Assembly (NCBI RefSeq): GCF_001013905.1
Contig: NZ_LN831790.1
Location: forward strand, 3,424,001-3,488,000
DNA: 64,000 bases
Source: Streptomyces leeuwenhoekii
GTDB taxonomy: Bacteria > Actinomycetota > Actinomycetes > Streptomycetales > Streptomycetaceae
Direction: 5' to 3'
Shown: positions 57,379-64,000 of the stretch, piece after piece
How positions within the stretch are numbered: the first letter of the stretch is position 1
Layout of the letters: each line of letters starts with the position of its first letter
Position numbers and translations under genes: made by a program
The notes under the pieces: generated by a model
Seen by the model: the letters and a program-made list of their open reading frames with translations, nothing else
Database searches by the model: none
Told to the model about the DNA's origin: nothing

Positions 57379-57738
57379 GTGACCGTCACCACCCCCGCCA
57401 CCGCCACCACCCCCGCCGCCCCGGCGGCCGGACCCCGGCCCTCCGCCCCCGCCGTCGACCCCGCCGGAGACCGCACCGGCGCCCGCACCCCCGAGGCCGC
57501 CGACGTAATCTCCGGCGCCCGGGAACGCATCGACGCCCTCGACGACCGGATCATCGGCCTGGTCCAGGAACGGATGGCGGTCTCCGCCGTCATCCAGGAG
57601 GCGCGGATCTCCTCCGGCGGGCGCCGCGTGAACCTCTCCCGCGAGATGGAGGTCCTCGGCCACTACCGGGAGGCACTGGGCAAGCCGGGCACGGCGCTGG
57701 CGATGACGCTGCTGGAGCTGTGCCGCGGTCGCATCTGA
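57379..57738 (+). CDS. Chorismate mutase, AroQ type
   Basis: The 119-residue protein has a Thr/Ala/Pro-rich N-terminal extension of about 40 residues and an AroQ helical core: RERIDALDDRIIGLVQERMA, IQEARISSGGRRVNLSREME and ALGKPGTALAMTLLELCRG. It rearranges chorismate to prephenate for phenylalanine and tyrosine synthesis. The GTG has GAGGAG at 6 nt. It is the only gene after the leader; the N-terminal extension differs from the short AroQ forms and may be an unstructured tail. Confidence 0.88.
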   Translation: MTVTTPATATTPAAPAAGPRPSAPAVDPAGDRTGARTPEAADVISGARERIDALDDRIIGLVQERMAVSAVIQEARISSGGRRVNLSREMEVLGHYREALGKPGTALAMTLLELCRGRI

Positions 57739-58225
57739 GTTCGGGAGCCCTCTCACCCGTACGGCGCGTGACCGTCTCCGCGGCGGCCTCGTTGGTCCGG
57801 ATGTCCGTGCCAGCCAGGGGCGGGCCCGAAAGAACCACGCGTGGCTCGCTGGAGCGTGAGACGTACGGATCGTGCTGTGCGTCGTGGGACCTCGCTCCAG
57901 GGAAGTGACCGGACGGCAGGGGACAGCAGCCCGGTCACCCAGAGAACGGCCGGCTCCGGGGACGCCCGGGGCCGGCCGACCGGAAACGTCCAGGACCGGA
58001 TCGGCCGGTCGGCAAGCCGGTCGATCGGCGAGCCGGCCGCGCGGGAGATCCGGACGGACCGTGCGCCGAACCGCCGCCGGCGCGGCGCCCCGGCGGCGCC
58101 CCGGCGGCACCCCGACGGCGCCGGAGAGCGTCCACACGGCGGTCCGCACACACGACACGCGGCGCACTCCCCCGGCGCCGCTCCCCCTGGCACCGGTGCC
58201 GCCCCGACGCCGGTGCTGACCGCAG

Positions 58226-58257
58226 AAGGGCCCCGCGACTCCGCCCGCGGGGCCCTT
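58226..58257 (+). terminator. Hairpin downstream of chorismate mutase
   Basis: AAGGGCCCCGCG at 58226-58237 pairs with 58246-58257 around an 8-nt loop, 488 nt after the chorismate mutase stop. It is the only strong hairpin in the gap. Confidence 0.65.
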
Positions 58258-58386
58258 CGCCCGTGCGGCATCACACCCGCGCGCCCGCACCACCCCCGCC
58301 CCTGGTGCCACTACCGCCCCGGGCACCCCCAGCACCCCCGCGCCCTCTCACGCCCCCCACACCTCGATCCCAGACGCCACCAACCG

Positions 58387-58400
58387 GTGACGCAGGTCAC
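58387..58400. promoter_or_regulatory. CRP-type site upstream of the LAETG protein
   Basis: GTGACGCAGGTCAC matches GTG-N6-GNCAC in full, like the site upstream of sucC. It is about 152 nt before the ATG at 58552 and near an A/T-rich CATAAAAATTGTGTGAG stretch. Regulation by Crp is inferred. Confidence 0.5.
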
Positions 58401-58551
58401 ATAAAAATTGTGTGAGTGCGGGGACAACCCTTCCTCGGGCTCGCTGATCAAACTTGCTGAATCGCAAGCCACGCCCGTGCTCCACACGCGCCGCGGCCTT
58501 CCTCAGACTCGTACTGCGTCGCCGCAGTGCGCCCGACTTCCCGAGGTCTTC

Positions 58552-59565
58552 ATGAAGCTTCGCCGCGCCATGGCAGCAGCGGCCGCGACGGCAGTCATAG
58601 CGCCGGTGGCGCTGCTCGCCGCGCCGGCCGCGTACGCCGACGAGGGCCCGTCCGACGCCTCGCCGAGCGCCACCGCGAGCGAGTCGCCGACGCCGACCGG
58701 CGAGCCCAGCACGTCCCCGGCTCCCTCCGGATCGGCCGGCGACAGCACGTCCACCCCCAGCCAGACCCCGTCCTCCCCGGCCCCGTCGACGTCGGCGAGC
58801 GAGACCACACCCGCGCCGAGCGGCTCGGCCACCGCGACCACCCCGGCGCCGACCACCTCCGCGCCCGAAGAGACCGAGACCCCCGAGCCCGAGCCCTCCA
58901 TCTGCGAGGACTCCAAGGTCGACGTCGACATCAAGGGCCTGCCCGGCAAGATCGCGGCGGGCAGCGGCTGGCACAAGTTCTCGCTGAACGTCGCCAACAA
59001 CTCCGACTCCACCCTGGAGAACCTCGACTACTTCGCCGGTGCCTCCCCGGACGCGGCGGGCGACGAGCTGTTCTCCAGCAAGCAGGTCCAGCTCCAGGCG
59101 TGGGACCCCGAGGCCGAGGTCTGGCAGGACCTCAACGAGGGCGGCTATGCCGTCGGTTACGTCGGCTACACCCCCGAGCTGGAGGCCGGCTACGAGGTCG
59201 AGATCCCGCTGCGCGTCAACGTGACGTCCAAGGCTCCGGTCGGTGCCGGCTTCTCGCTCGGCGCGACGATCTACGGAGACTCCGACGGCGCGTGCACCGG
59301 CTTCGGTGACGTCTCCTACCGGTTCCAGATCGTGGCCGCGGGCACGGACACCGAGGGCACCAAGCCGACCGAGGGCGGCAAGGCACCCGTCGCGGACACC
59401 AAGACGAAGCCCGCCGCCACCACGCCCCGGGTCACCGGCACGCTCGCCGAGACCGGTTCCAGCTCCGCCCTGCCGATGATCGGCCTGGTCGGCGGCATCG
59501 CCGTCGTCGCCGGTGCCGGTGCCGTGTTCGCGGTCCGGCGGCGCAAGGCCGGGGCCGAGGCGTAA
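58552..59565 (+). CDS. LAETG cell-wall sorted protein
   Basis: The 337-residue protein has a signal peptide (RRAMAAAAATAVIAPVALLA, cut after AYA), a Ser/Thr/Pro-rich linker, a folded central domain with CEDSKVDVDIKGLPGKIAAG and VANNSDSTLENLDYFAGASP, and a C-terminal sorting signal LAETG, a hydrophobic helix and RRRKAG. LAxTG is the motif used by streptomycete class E sortases. Probably surface-anchored, perhaps in aerial hyphae. Start is ATG. Confidence 0.9.
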   Translation: MKLRRAMAAAAATAVIAPVALLAAPAAYADEGPSDASPSATASESPTPTGEPSTSPAPSGSAGDSTSTPSQTPSSPAPSTSASETTPAPSGSATATTPAPTTSAPEETETPEPEPSICEDSKVDVDIKGLPGKIAAGSGWHKFSLNVANNSDSTLENLDYFAGASPDAAGDELFSSKQVQLQAWDPEAEVWQDLNEGGYAVGYVGYTPELEAGYEVEIPLRVNVTSKAPVGAGFSLGATIYGDSDGACTGFGDVSYRFQIVAAGTDTEGTKPTEGGKAPVADTKTKPAATTPRVTGTLAETGSSSALPMIGLVGGIAVVAGAGAVFAVRRRKAGAEA

Positions 59566-59709
59566 AGATCCGGTTCCGGACCGGCGGAGCTCGGCTCACG
59601 GCGGACGGTGGGCTTCCGCGTGAAGCCCGCCGCCCTCCTGATCACAAGACGCGTGGCCGGTCCGGCCACCAACCACGACCGGCCTGATCACAAGGCTCGT
59701 CGCAAGACC

Positions 59710-59745
59710 GAAGGACCTGCGCTCGGAGGGGGGCGCAGGTCCTTC
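59710..59745 (+). terminator. Hairpin downstream of the LAETG gene
   Basis: GAAGGACCTGCGC at 59710-59722 and GCGCAGGTCCTTC at 59733-59745 form a perfect 13-bp stem with a 10-nt loop, 145 nt after the stop. Confidence 0.75.
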
Positions 59746-59833
59746 GCCATGTCCGGAGCAACAGGCCCTTCGCCATGTCCGGAGCGGCGGGTCGCTCGCC
59801 ACGTCCGAGCGGCGGGTCGCTCGCCATGTCCGG
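59741..59833. repeat. CCTTCGCCATGTCCGGAGC-type repeats between convergent genes
   Basis: CCTTCGCCATGTCCGGAGC occurs at 59741-59759 and 59767-59785, followed by two copies of a GCGGCGGGTCGCTCGCC unit with ATGTCC or ACGTCC ends. They sit immediately downstream of the hairpin and before the stop of the GMC gene at 59850. No function is evident. Confidence 0.65.
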
Positions 59834-59849
59834 TGCGGAGGACGGCCGC

Positions 59850-61748
59850 CTACTTCTTCGGCGGCACCGCCGGCATCCCCAGGAACGGCAGCCGCAGCGC
59901 CCCGAACGCGTCCGCCGGGACGGCCGGGGACTTCGGCGCCACCGGGCTCAACCGCTCGTACGCCGCGCCCTGCGCCGGACGGGGGTCGGGCTCGCCCTTG
60001 TTGGGCCAGTACGACATCGCCCGCTCCGCCTGGGCCGTGATGGTCAGCGACGGGTTCACGCCCAGGTTGGCCGAGACGGCCGCGCCGTCGACCACCGAGA
60101 TGCCGGGATGGCCGTACAGGCGGTGGTACGGGTCGATCACGCCGGTCTCGGGGGAGGCGCCGATCGGGCAGCCCCCGAGGAAGTGGGCGGTCAGCGGGGT
60201 GCCCATCAGCTCACCGACGTTGGAGCCGGCGAAGCCGTTGATCTCGGCGGCGAGGGCGCGGGCCCCCTCGGCGGCGGCCCTGATCTGCTTCGGGTTGGGC
60301 GAGCCGTGGCCCTGCCGCGCGGTGAGCAGGCCCTTGCCGACGCCCGCCGGTTTCAGATACGTCGTCAGGGAGTTGTCCAGCGACTGCATCACCAGGCCGA
60401 TGATGGTCCGCTCGGACCAGCGGCGGTTGGACAGGGAGCGCAGGACCTGCACCGGGTGCCTGGCCGCGTGGGCCAGGAAGCCCATGACCCGGGAGGCGCC
60501 CCTGCCGTCCTCGGCGTACGGGACCTGGAGGATGGACAGGCTGCCCATCGAGTTGGAGCCCTTGCCGTAGCGGACGGGCTCGATGTGCGTGTTGGGGTCC
60601 GGGTGGATGGAGGACGTGATGGCGACGCCGCGCGTGAAGTCGACCTTCGGCTGGCCGGTGACCTTGCGGTAGCGCCGGTCGTCGGTCTGGGCGCCGACCA
60701 GGGCCTCGGAGTTGGTGCGGGTCAGCTCGCCCAGCCGGCCGGAGATGTGCGGCAGCCGGCCGGTGGCCTTCATGCGGTGCAGCAGGGTCTGGGTGCCGTA
60801 GGTACCGGCGGCGAGGACGACCCGGCGGGCCCGGAAGACGCGGCCCGGGCCCTTCCTCCCGCGGTCGGTGGGGAGCGTGGTGACCGCGTAGCCGCCGCGG
60901 GAGTCGTCGGTGACGGACACGACCGTCGTCATGGGGTGCACGACCGCGCCCGCCTTCTCGGCGAGGTACAGGTAGTTCTCGTTGAGAGTGTTCTTCGCGC
61001 CGTGCCGGCAGCCGGTCATGCACGAGCCGCACTCGCTGCACGCGCGGCGGGCCGGGCCCACCCCGCCGAAGTAGGGATCCGGCACCTGCTGCCCCGGCTC
61101 GGCGGTCACCGTGCCGTCGGCGTCCTTGCCGTCGCCGAAGAAGACGCCCACCGGTGCCATGTGGAAGGTGTCGCCGACGCCCATCCGCTCGGCGGCGGCC
61201 TTCAGATGCACGTCGGACGGCGTCATCGTCGGGTTGAGCCGGACCCCGAGCATGCGGCGCGCCTGTTCGTAGTACGGCTTCAGCTCCTGCGCCCAGTCGG
61301 TGATCTCCCGCCACTGGGGGTCCTCGAAGAACGCCTTCGGCGGTACGTAGAGGGTGTTGGCGTAGTTCAGGGAACCTCCACCGACCCCGGCTCCTGCCAG
61401 GACCATGACATTGCCGAGCAGGTGGATGCGCTGGAGGCCGTACATGCCCAGCCGGGGAGCCCAGAGGTAGTTCTTCAGGTCCCACGAGGTCTTCGGCAGG
61501 GTGGCGGGGGTGAAGCGGCGGCCCGCCTCCAGCACGCCGACCCGGTAGCCCTTCTCGGTGAGGCGGAGCGCCGAGACGGACCCGCCGAAGCCGGAGCCGA
61601 CGACGATGACGTCGTAGTCGTATCCGTCGTCCGCCCGGTGGTCGCCCTGGTGCTCGCCCTGGTACTCGTCCCGGTGCTCGTCCTGGCGATCCTCCCGGTG
61701 CTCGTCCCGGTGGCGGTCAGAGCTCTCCTGCGAGTTCTCCTGTGACAC
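59850..61748 (-). CDS. GMC-family oxidoreductase with CxxCxxCxxxC cluster
   Basis: The 632-residue flavoenzyme has an Asp/Glu/His/Arg-rich N-terminal repeat region (about residues 10-40), the FAD motif VIVVGSGFGGSVSALRL (Gly51-Gly56), GAGVGGGSLNYANTLY, and a C-terminal GVNPSLTITAQAERAMSY. Unusually, CSECGSCMTGC at residues 237-247 is spaced like a ferredoxin-type iron-sulfur site. Cholesterol-oxidase-like architecture; substrate unknown. GTG start. It follows the gabD2-type gene by 36 nt and is probably its operon partner. Confidence 0.87.
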   Translation of the reverse strand: MSQENSQESSDRHRDEHREDRQDEHRDEYQGEHQGDHRADDGYDYDVIVVGSGFGGSVSALRLTEKGYRVGVLEAGRRFTPATLPKTSWDLKNYLWAPRLGMYGLQRIHLLGNVMVLAGAGVGGGSLNYANTLYVPPKAFFEDPQWREITDWAQELKPYYEQARRMLGVRLNPTMTPSDVHLKAAAERMGVGDTFHMAPVGVFFGDGKDADGTVTAEPGQQVPDPYFGGVGPARRACSECGSCMTGCRHGAKNTLNENYLYLAEKAGAVVHPMTTVVSVTDDSRGGYAVTTLPTDRGRKGPGRVFRARRVVLAAGTYGTQTLLHRMKATGRLPHISGRLGELTRTNSEALVGAQTDDRRYRKVTGQPKVDFTRGVAITSSIHPDPNTHIEPVRYGKGSNSMGSLSILQVPYAEDGRGASRVMGFLAHAARHPVQVLRSLSNRRWSERTIIGLVMQSLDNSLTTYLKPAGVGKGLLTARQGHGSPNPKQIRAAAEGARALAAEINGFAGSNVGELMGTPLTAHFLGGCPIGASPETGVIDPYHRLYGHPGISVVDGAAVSANLGVNPSLTITAQAERAMSYWPNKGEPDPRPAQGAAYERLSPVAPKSPAVPADAFGALRLPFLGMPAVPPKK

Positions 61749-61784
61749 GTGCTCTCCTCGTCGAGAACGGGTGCGGGGCCGGCA

Positions 61785-63398
61785 TTAGCGGAATCGGAAC
61801 GCCTTCATCAGGCGCAGGCTCCGGCTCATGAACGCCGCGTACTTCTCGTCGTCCATACCGAGCGAGGGCGCCATCGGCAGCAGGCGCTGCCGGGCGATCG
61901 TCTGGGCCTCGGTGTACTTGAGGATCCCCTCGGAGCCGTGGCGGCGGCCGAGTCCGGAGTCCTTCATACCGCCCATCGGCGACTGGACGCTGCCGTACGC
62001 GGGCGCGTAGCCCTCGTTGATGTTGACGGTGCCGGTGCGCAGACGGGCGGCGATCTCCCGGCCGCGGCGGGCGTTCGTGGTCCAGACCGAGGAGTTCAGG
62101 CCGTACGGCGTGGAGTTGGCGTGCTCGACCGCCTCCTCCTCGGTGGTGAAGCGGTAGACCGACACGACCGGGCCGAAGGTCTCCTCGGTGCACACGGCCA
62201 TGGGTGCCGCCACGCCGTCGAGGATGGTCGGCTCGTAGAAGTACGGGCCGATGTCCGGGCGGGCGACCCCGCCGGCGAGGACCGTCGCGCCCTTGGCCAC
62301 GGCGTCCGCCACATGCCGCTCGACCGCCTCCAGCTGGCGGGCCCCGGCCAGCGAGCCCATGTCGGCGCCGTAGGCCAGCGCACCGCCCAGCCGCATCGCC
62401 CGGGTGCGCGCGGCGAAGCGCTCCAGGAAGACGTCCGCGACCGAGGCGTGGACGTACAGCCGCTCGATGGAGATGCACAACTGGCCCGCGGAGGAGAAAC
62501 AGGCGCGGACGGCACCCGCCGCCGCCTTCTCGACGTCGGCGTCCTCCAGCACCAGCATGGCGTTCTTCCCGCCGAGTTCGAGGGAGACGCCGACCAGGCG
62601 GGCGGCGGCGCCCTGGGCGACCTCGCGGCCGGTGCGGGTGGAGCCGGTGAACGAGACGTAGTCGGCGTGGCGGACGACCTCGGGGCCGATCACCGGGCCG
62701 TCGCCGAGGACGACCTGGAAGACGTCGGCGGGCAGGCCGGCCTCGACGAGCAGGTCACGGGCCCACAGCGCGGTCAGGCAGGTCTCGGTGTCCGGCTTCA
62801 TCACCACCGCGTTGCCCGCGACGAAGGCGGGCAGCGCGTCGCCGACGGACAGCTCCAGGGGGTAGTTCCAGGGCGCGATCTGGCCGACCACCCCGCGCGG
62901 GTGGCGCAACTCGGTGACCTGCGTCAGCACCGGTACGGCACCCGTGTGCCGCCTGCCCCGCAGGTAGGCGGCGGCCCGGCGGCCGTAGTGCCGGGCGGCG
63001 ACGGCGACGGCCTGCACCTCCTCGTGGGCGTGCAGGCGGGCCTTGCCCGTCTCCACCTGGATCAGGTCGAGCACCTCGGCCTGGCGTTCCAGCACCAGAT
63101 CGTGGAAGCGCAGCAGCACCGCCGCGCGCTGCCGTACGGGCGTGCGCGCCCAGACGGGCTGGGCGGCGCGAGCCAGTTCGTACGCCCTGGCCACGTCCTC
63201 GGGCGTCGACTCGGGCAGGTCGGCCAGCTTCTCGCCGGTGAGCGGGGTGTGGTTGGCGGTGCGCCCGGAGCCGACGACGCCCTTGGTGAGCTGGGCGACC
63301 AGCTCGGGGGTGACCACGTCGGCTACGGTGCGGGCGCCCGCCGGGGCGGGGGCGAGGGGGTTGGTGCCGGTCTTCTGCGGGGCCTGCGCGTCCGTCAT
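61785..63398 (-). CDS. gabD2: Succinate-semialdehyde dehydrogenase (NADP-type)
   Basis: The 537-residue aldehyde dehydrogenase has QIAPWNYPLELSVGDALPAF, VSFTGSTRTGREVA, the catalytic Glu in VSLELGGKNAML and the catalytic Cys in ACFSSAGQLCISIER, with EETFGPVVSVYRF near the end. Similarity to actinobacterial GabD2-type enzymes is from recall; the aldehyde substrate is not proven. Followed after 36 nt by the GMC oxidoreductase. A perfect palindrome is 74-91 nt upstream of the ATG. Confidence 0.82.
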   Translation of the reverse strand: MTDAQAPQKTGTNPLAPAPAGARTVADVVTPELVAQLTKGVVGSGRTANHTPLTGEKLADLPESTPEDVARAYELARAAQPVWARTPVRQRAAVLLRFHDLVLERQAEVLDLIQVETGKARLHAHEEVQAVAVAARHYGRRAAAYLRGRRHTGAVPVLTQVTELRHPRGVVGQIAPWNYPLELSVGDALPAFVAGNAVVMKPDTETCLTALWARDLLVEAGLPADVFQVVLGDGPVIGPEVVRHADYVSFTGSTRTGREVAQGAAARLVGVSLELGGKNAMLVLEDADVEKAAAGAVRACFSSAGQLCISIERLYVHASVADVFLERFAARTRAMRLGGALAYGADMGSLAGARQLEAVERHVADAVAKGATVLAGGVARPDIGPYFYEPTILDGVAAPMAVCTEETFGPVVSVYRFTTEEEAVEHANSTPYGLNSSVWTTNARRGREIAARLRTGTVNINEGYAPAYGSVQSPMGGMKDSGLGRRHGSEGILKYTEAQTIARQRLLPMAPSLGMDDEKYAAFMSRSLRLMKAFRFR

Positions 63399-63471
63399 GA
63401 GCCGCAGGGTATGCGGCGGCGAACGGTTTGTGTACCCGTCGGTAACGGGGATTCACGGAGCGCTCACACCC

Positions 63472-63489
63472 TGCCAGCGTTCGCTGGCA
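63472..63489. promoter_or_regulatory. TGCCAGCG-TT-CGCTGGCA palindrome upstream of gabD2
   Basis: A perfect 8-bp-arm dyad with a 2-nt centre, of the size and shape of TetR-family operators. It is 74 nt upstream of the aldehyde dehydrogenase start. The regulator is not encoded nearby. Confidence 0.6.
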
Positions 63490-63552
63490 ACAAACGTGCT
63501 GATCAGGGCGTTGGCGGCCCGCTGAGAGCCCGTGGCCCGGAGGGGCGGGCGC

Positions 63553-64000
63553 CTACGACGGTCCCGCCCCCTGGGACACGGTCACCGTGACGGTCGACAC
63601 GGGGGCGCCGGGTTCCGGGGCCGAGGACCGTCCCGCGGAGCGGTTCGCGGACGGCTCCGAGGACGGGGAGGGCGGCGGGGAGGCCGGCGGGGACGGCGCG
63701 CCGGGCGGCGGGGTGGTGCGCGGCGCCGGGCTCGCCGGTGTGCCGTCCCCGCCGCCGTCCCGGTCGGTGATCAGCGCCGCGGCCGAGATGCCCGCGCCCG
63801 CGGTCGCGGCCGCGAGCAACGCCGCCAGCAGCACGGTCCGCGTGGTGCGGCGCGGGTCCGCCGTACCGGCGGGCGGGAACGTCCGGCCCGTCTCCAGGTA
63901 GGCCCGCAGCATCTCCTCCGCCTGTGCCGCGTCCAGCCGCCGGTCCGGGTCGCGTTCGAGCAGGCCCCGGATGACGGGGAGGAGGGGGCCGGCCTGCGCC
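63553..64000 (-). CDS. Ser/Thr protein kinase, C-terminal part
   Basis: The frame enters from the right edge and reads VIRGLLERDPDRRLDAAQAE, the last helices of a PknB-type kinase domain, then a membrane helix (VLLAALLAAATAGAGISAAAL) and an extracellular Ser/Pro/Thr-rich tail ending PVSTVTVTVSQGAGPS. The catalytic part is outside the window. Ends at 63553. Nothing indicates a truncation other than the window edge. Confidence 0.85.
   Translation of the reverse strand, partial: AQAGPLLPVIRGLLERDPDRRLDAAQAEEMLRAYLETGRTFPPAGTADPRRTTRTVLLAALLAAATAGAGISAAALITDRDGGGDGTPASPAPRTTPPPGAPSPPASPPPSPSSEPSANRSAGRSSAPEPGAPVSTVTVTVSQGAGPS

Larger units (their letters stand above)
57739..58551. other. Non-coding region with terminator and CRP-type site
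   Basis: The 813-bp gap has no ORF with codon bias. It holds a hairpin at 58226-58257, a GTG-N6-GNCAC site at 58387-58400, and the promoter of the LAETG protein. Arg/Pro-rich frames on both strands between 57753 and 58404 look like shadows of biased composition. Confidence 0.55.

Noticed and set aside
57841..58404. Open frame of 187 codons in the chorismate mutase/LAETG gap
   Set aside because: Composition is Arg/Pro/His-rich with no family motif, no ribosome site, and a strong hairpin lies within it.

Overview
The window is chromosomal DNA of a Streptomyces-type actinomycete. It has very high G+C with strong G/C bias at third codon positions, many GTG starts, stop/start overlaps of the GTGA and ATGA kind, an LAETG sortase substrate, and a housekeeping gene set (mdh, folD, purH-purN, sucC-sucD, icmB, pcrA, guaA) whose order, from memory, resembles the SCO4770-SCO4830 part of the S. 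coelicolor core. No CRISPR array, rRNA, complete tRNA or insertion sequence was seen.

Layout. 1-2143: a truncated MocR-type regulator divergent from an overlapping operon of two AhpD-like proteins and an isocitrate-lyase/PEP-mutase family enzyme. 2147-9440: a minus-strand glycine-betaine block (aldehyde dehydrogenase, choline-dehydrogenase-like GMC oxidoreductase, OpuA-type ATPase, double-length permease, lipoprotein binding protein), with a hairpin after the first gene. 9626-12792: a secreted/membrane protein and an overlapping gene pair that share a short glycine-rich motif, one copy at a C terminus and one at an N terminus. 13021-17100: mdh, a HTH-DUF2690 membrane protein, DUF3017 and folD. 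17351-20469: an RDD protein, then an FHA protein overlapping an unusual membrane kinase with an extracellular transglycosylase-like domain and the only TTA codon I found in the window's genes. 20601-29399: purN-purH, membrane proteins, a HTH/sigma-like/membrane fusion, sucC-sucD. 29400-32656: a gene-poor stretch with a CRP-type site, a tRNA 3' fragment and two small foreign-looking ORFs, probably a decayed integrative element.

32657-40665: a five-gene block of vWA, DUF5682 and MoxR AAA (minus strand), divergent from SWIM and DUF5691 (plus strand), with an 11-bp inverted repeat across the shared promoter region. 40764-50215: icmB, a lipase, an M23 peptidase, pcrA, a TDT transporter, a small membrane protein and an NlpC/P60 hydrolase. 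50235-54048: a PspC-type sensor kinase and LuxR response regulator, divergent from a PspC/LiaF-like protein. 54061-57738: DoxX, a PPOX-fold protein, guaA, and a chorismate mutase preceded by a Phe/Tyr-containing leader peptide and a strong hairpin (candidate attenuator). 58552-64000: an LAETG surface protein, a GMC oxidoreductase with a ferredoxin-like Cys cluster, a succinic semialdehyde dehydrogenase, and the end of a Ser/Thr kinase gene.

The strongest candidates for under-described systems are the vWA/DUF5682/MoxR//SWIM/DUF5691 block, the motif-sharing pair at 10692-12792, the FHA plus kinase-transglycosylase pair, and the chorismate mutase leader. No searches were run; family names come from recognisable motifs and recall.
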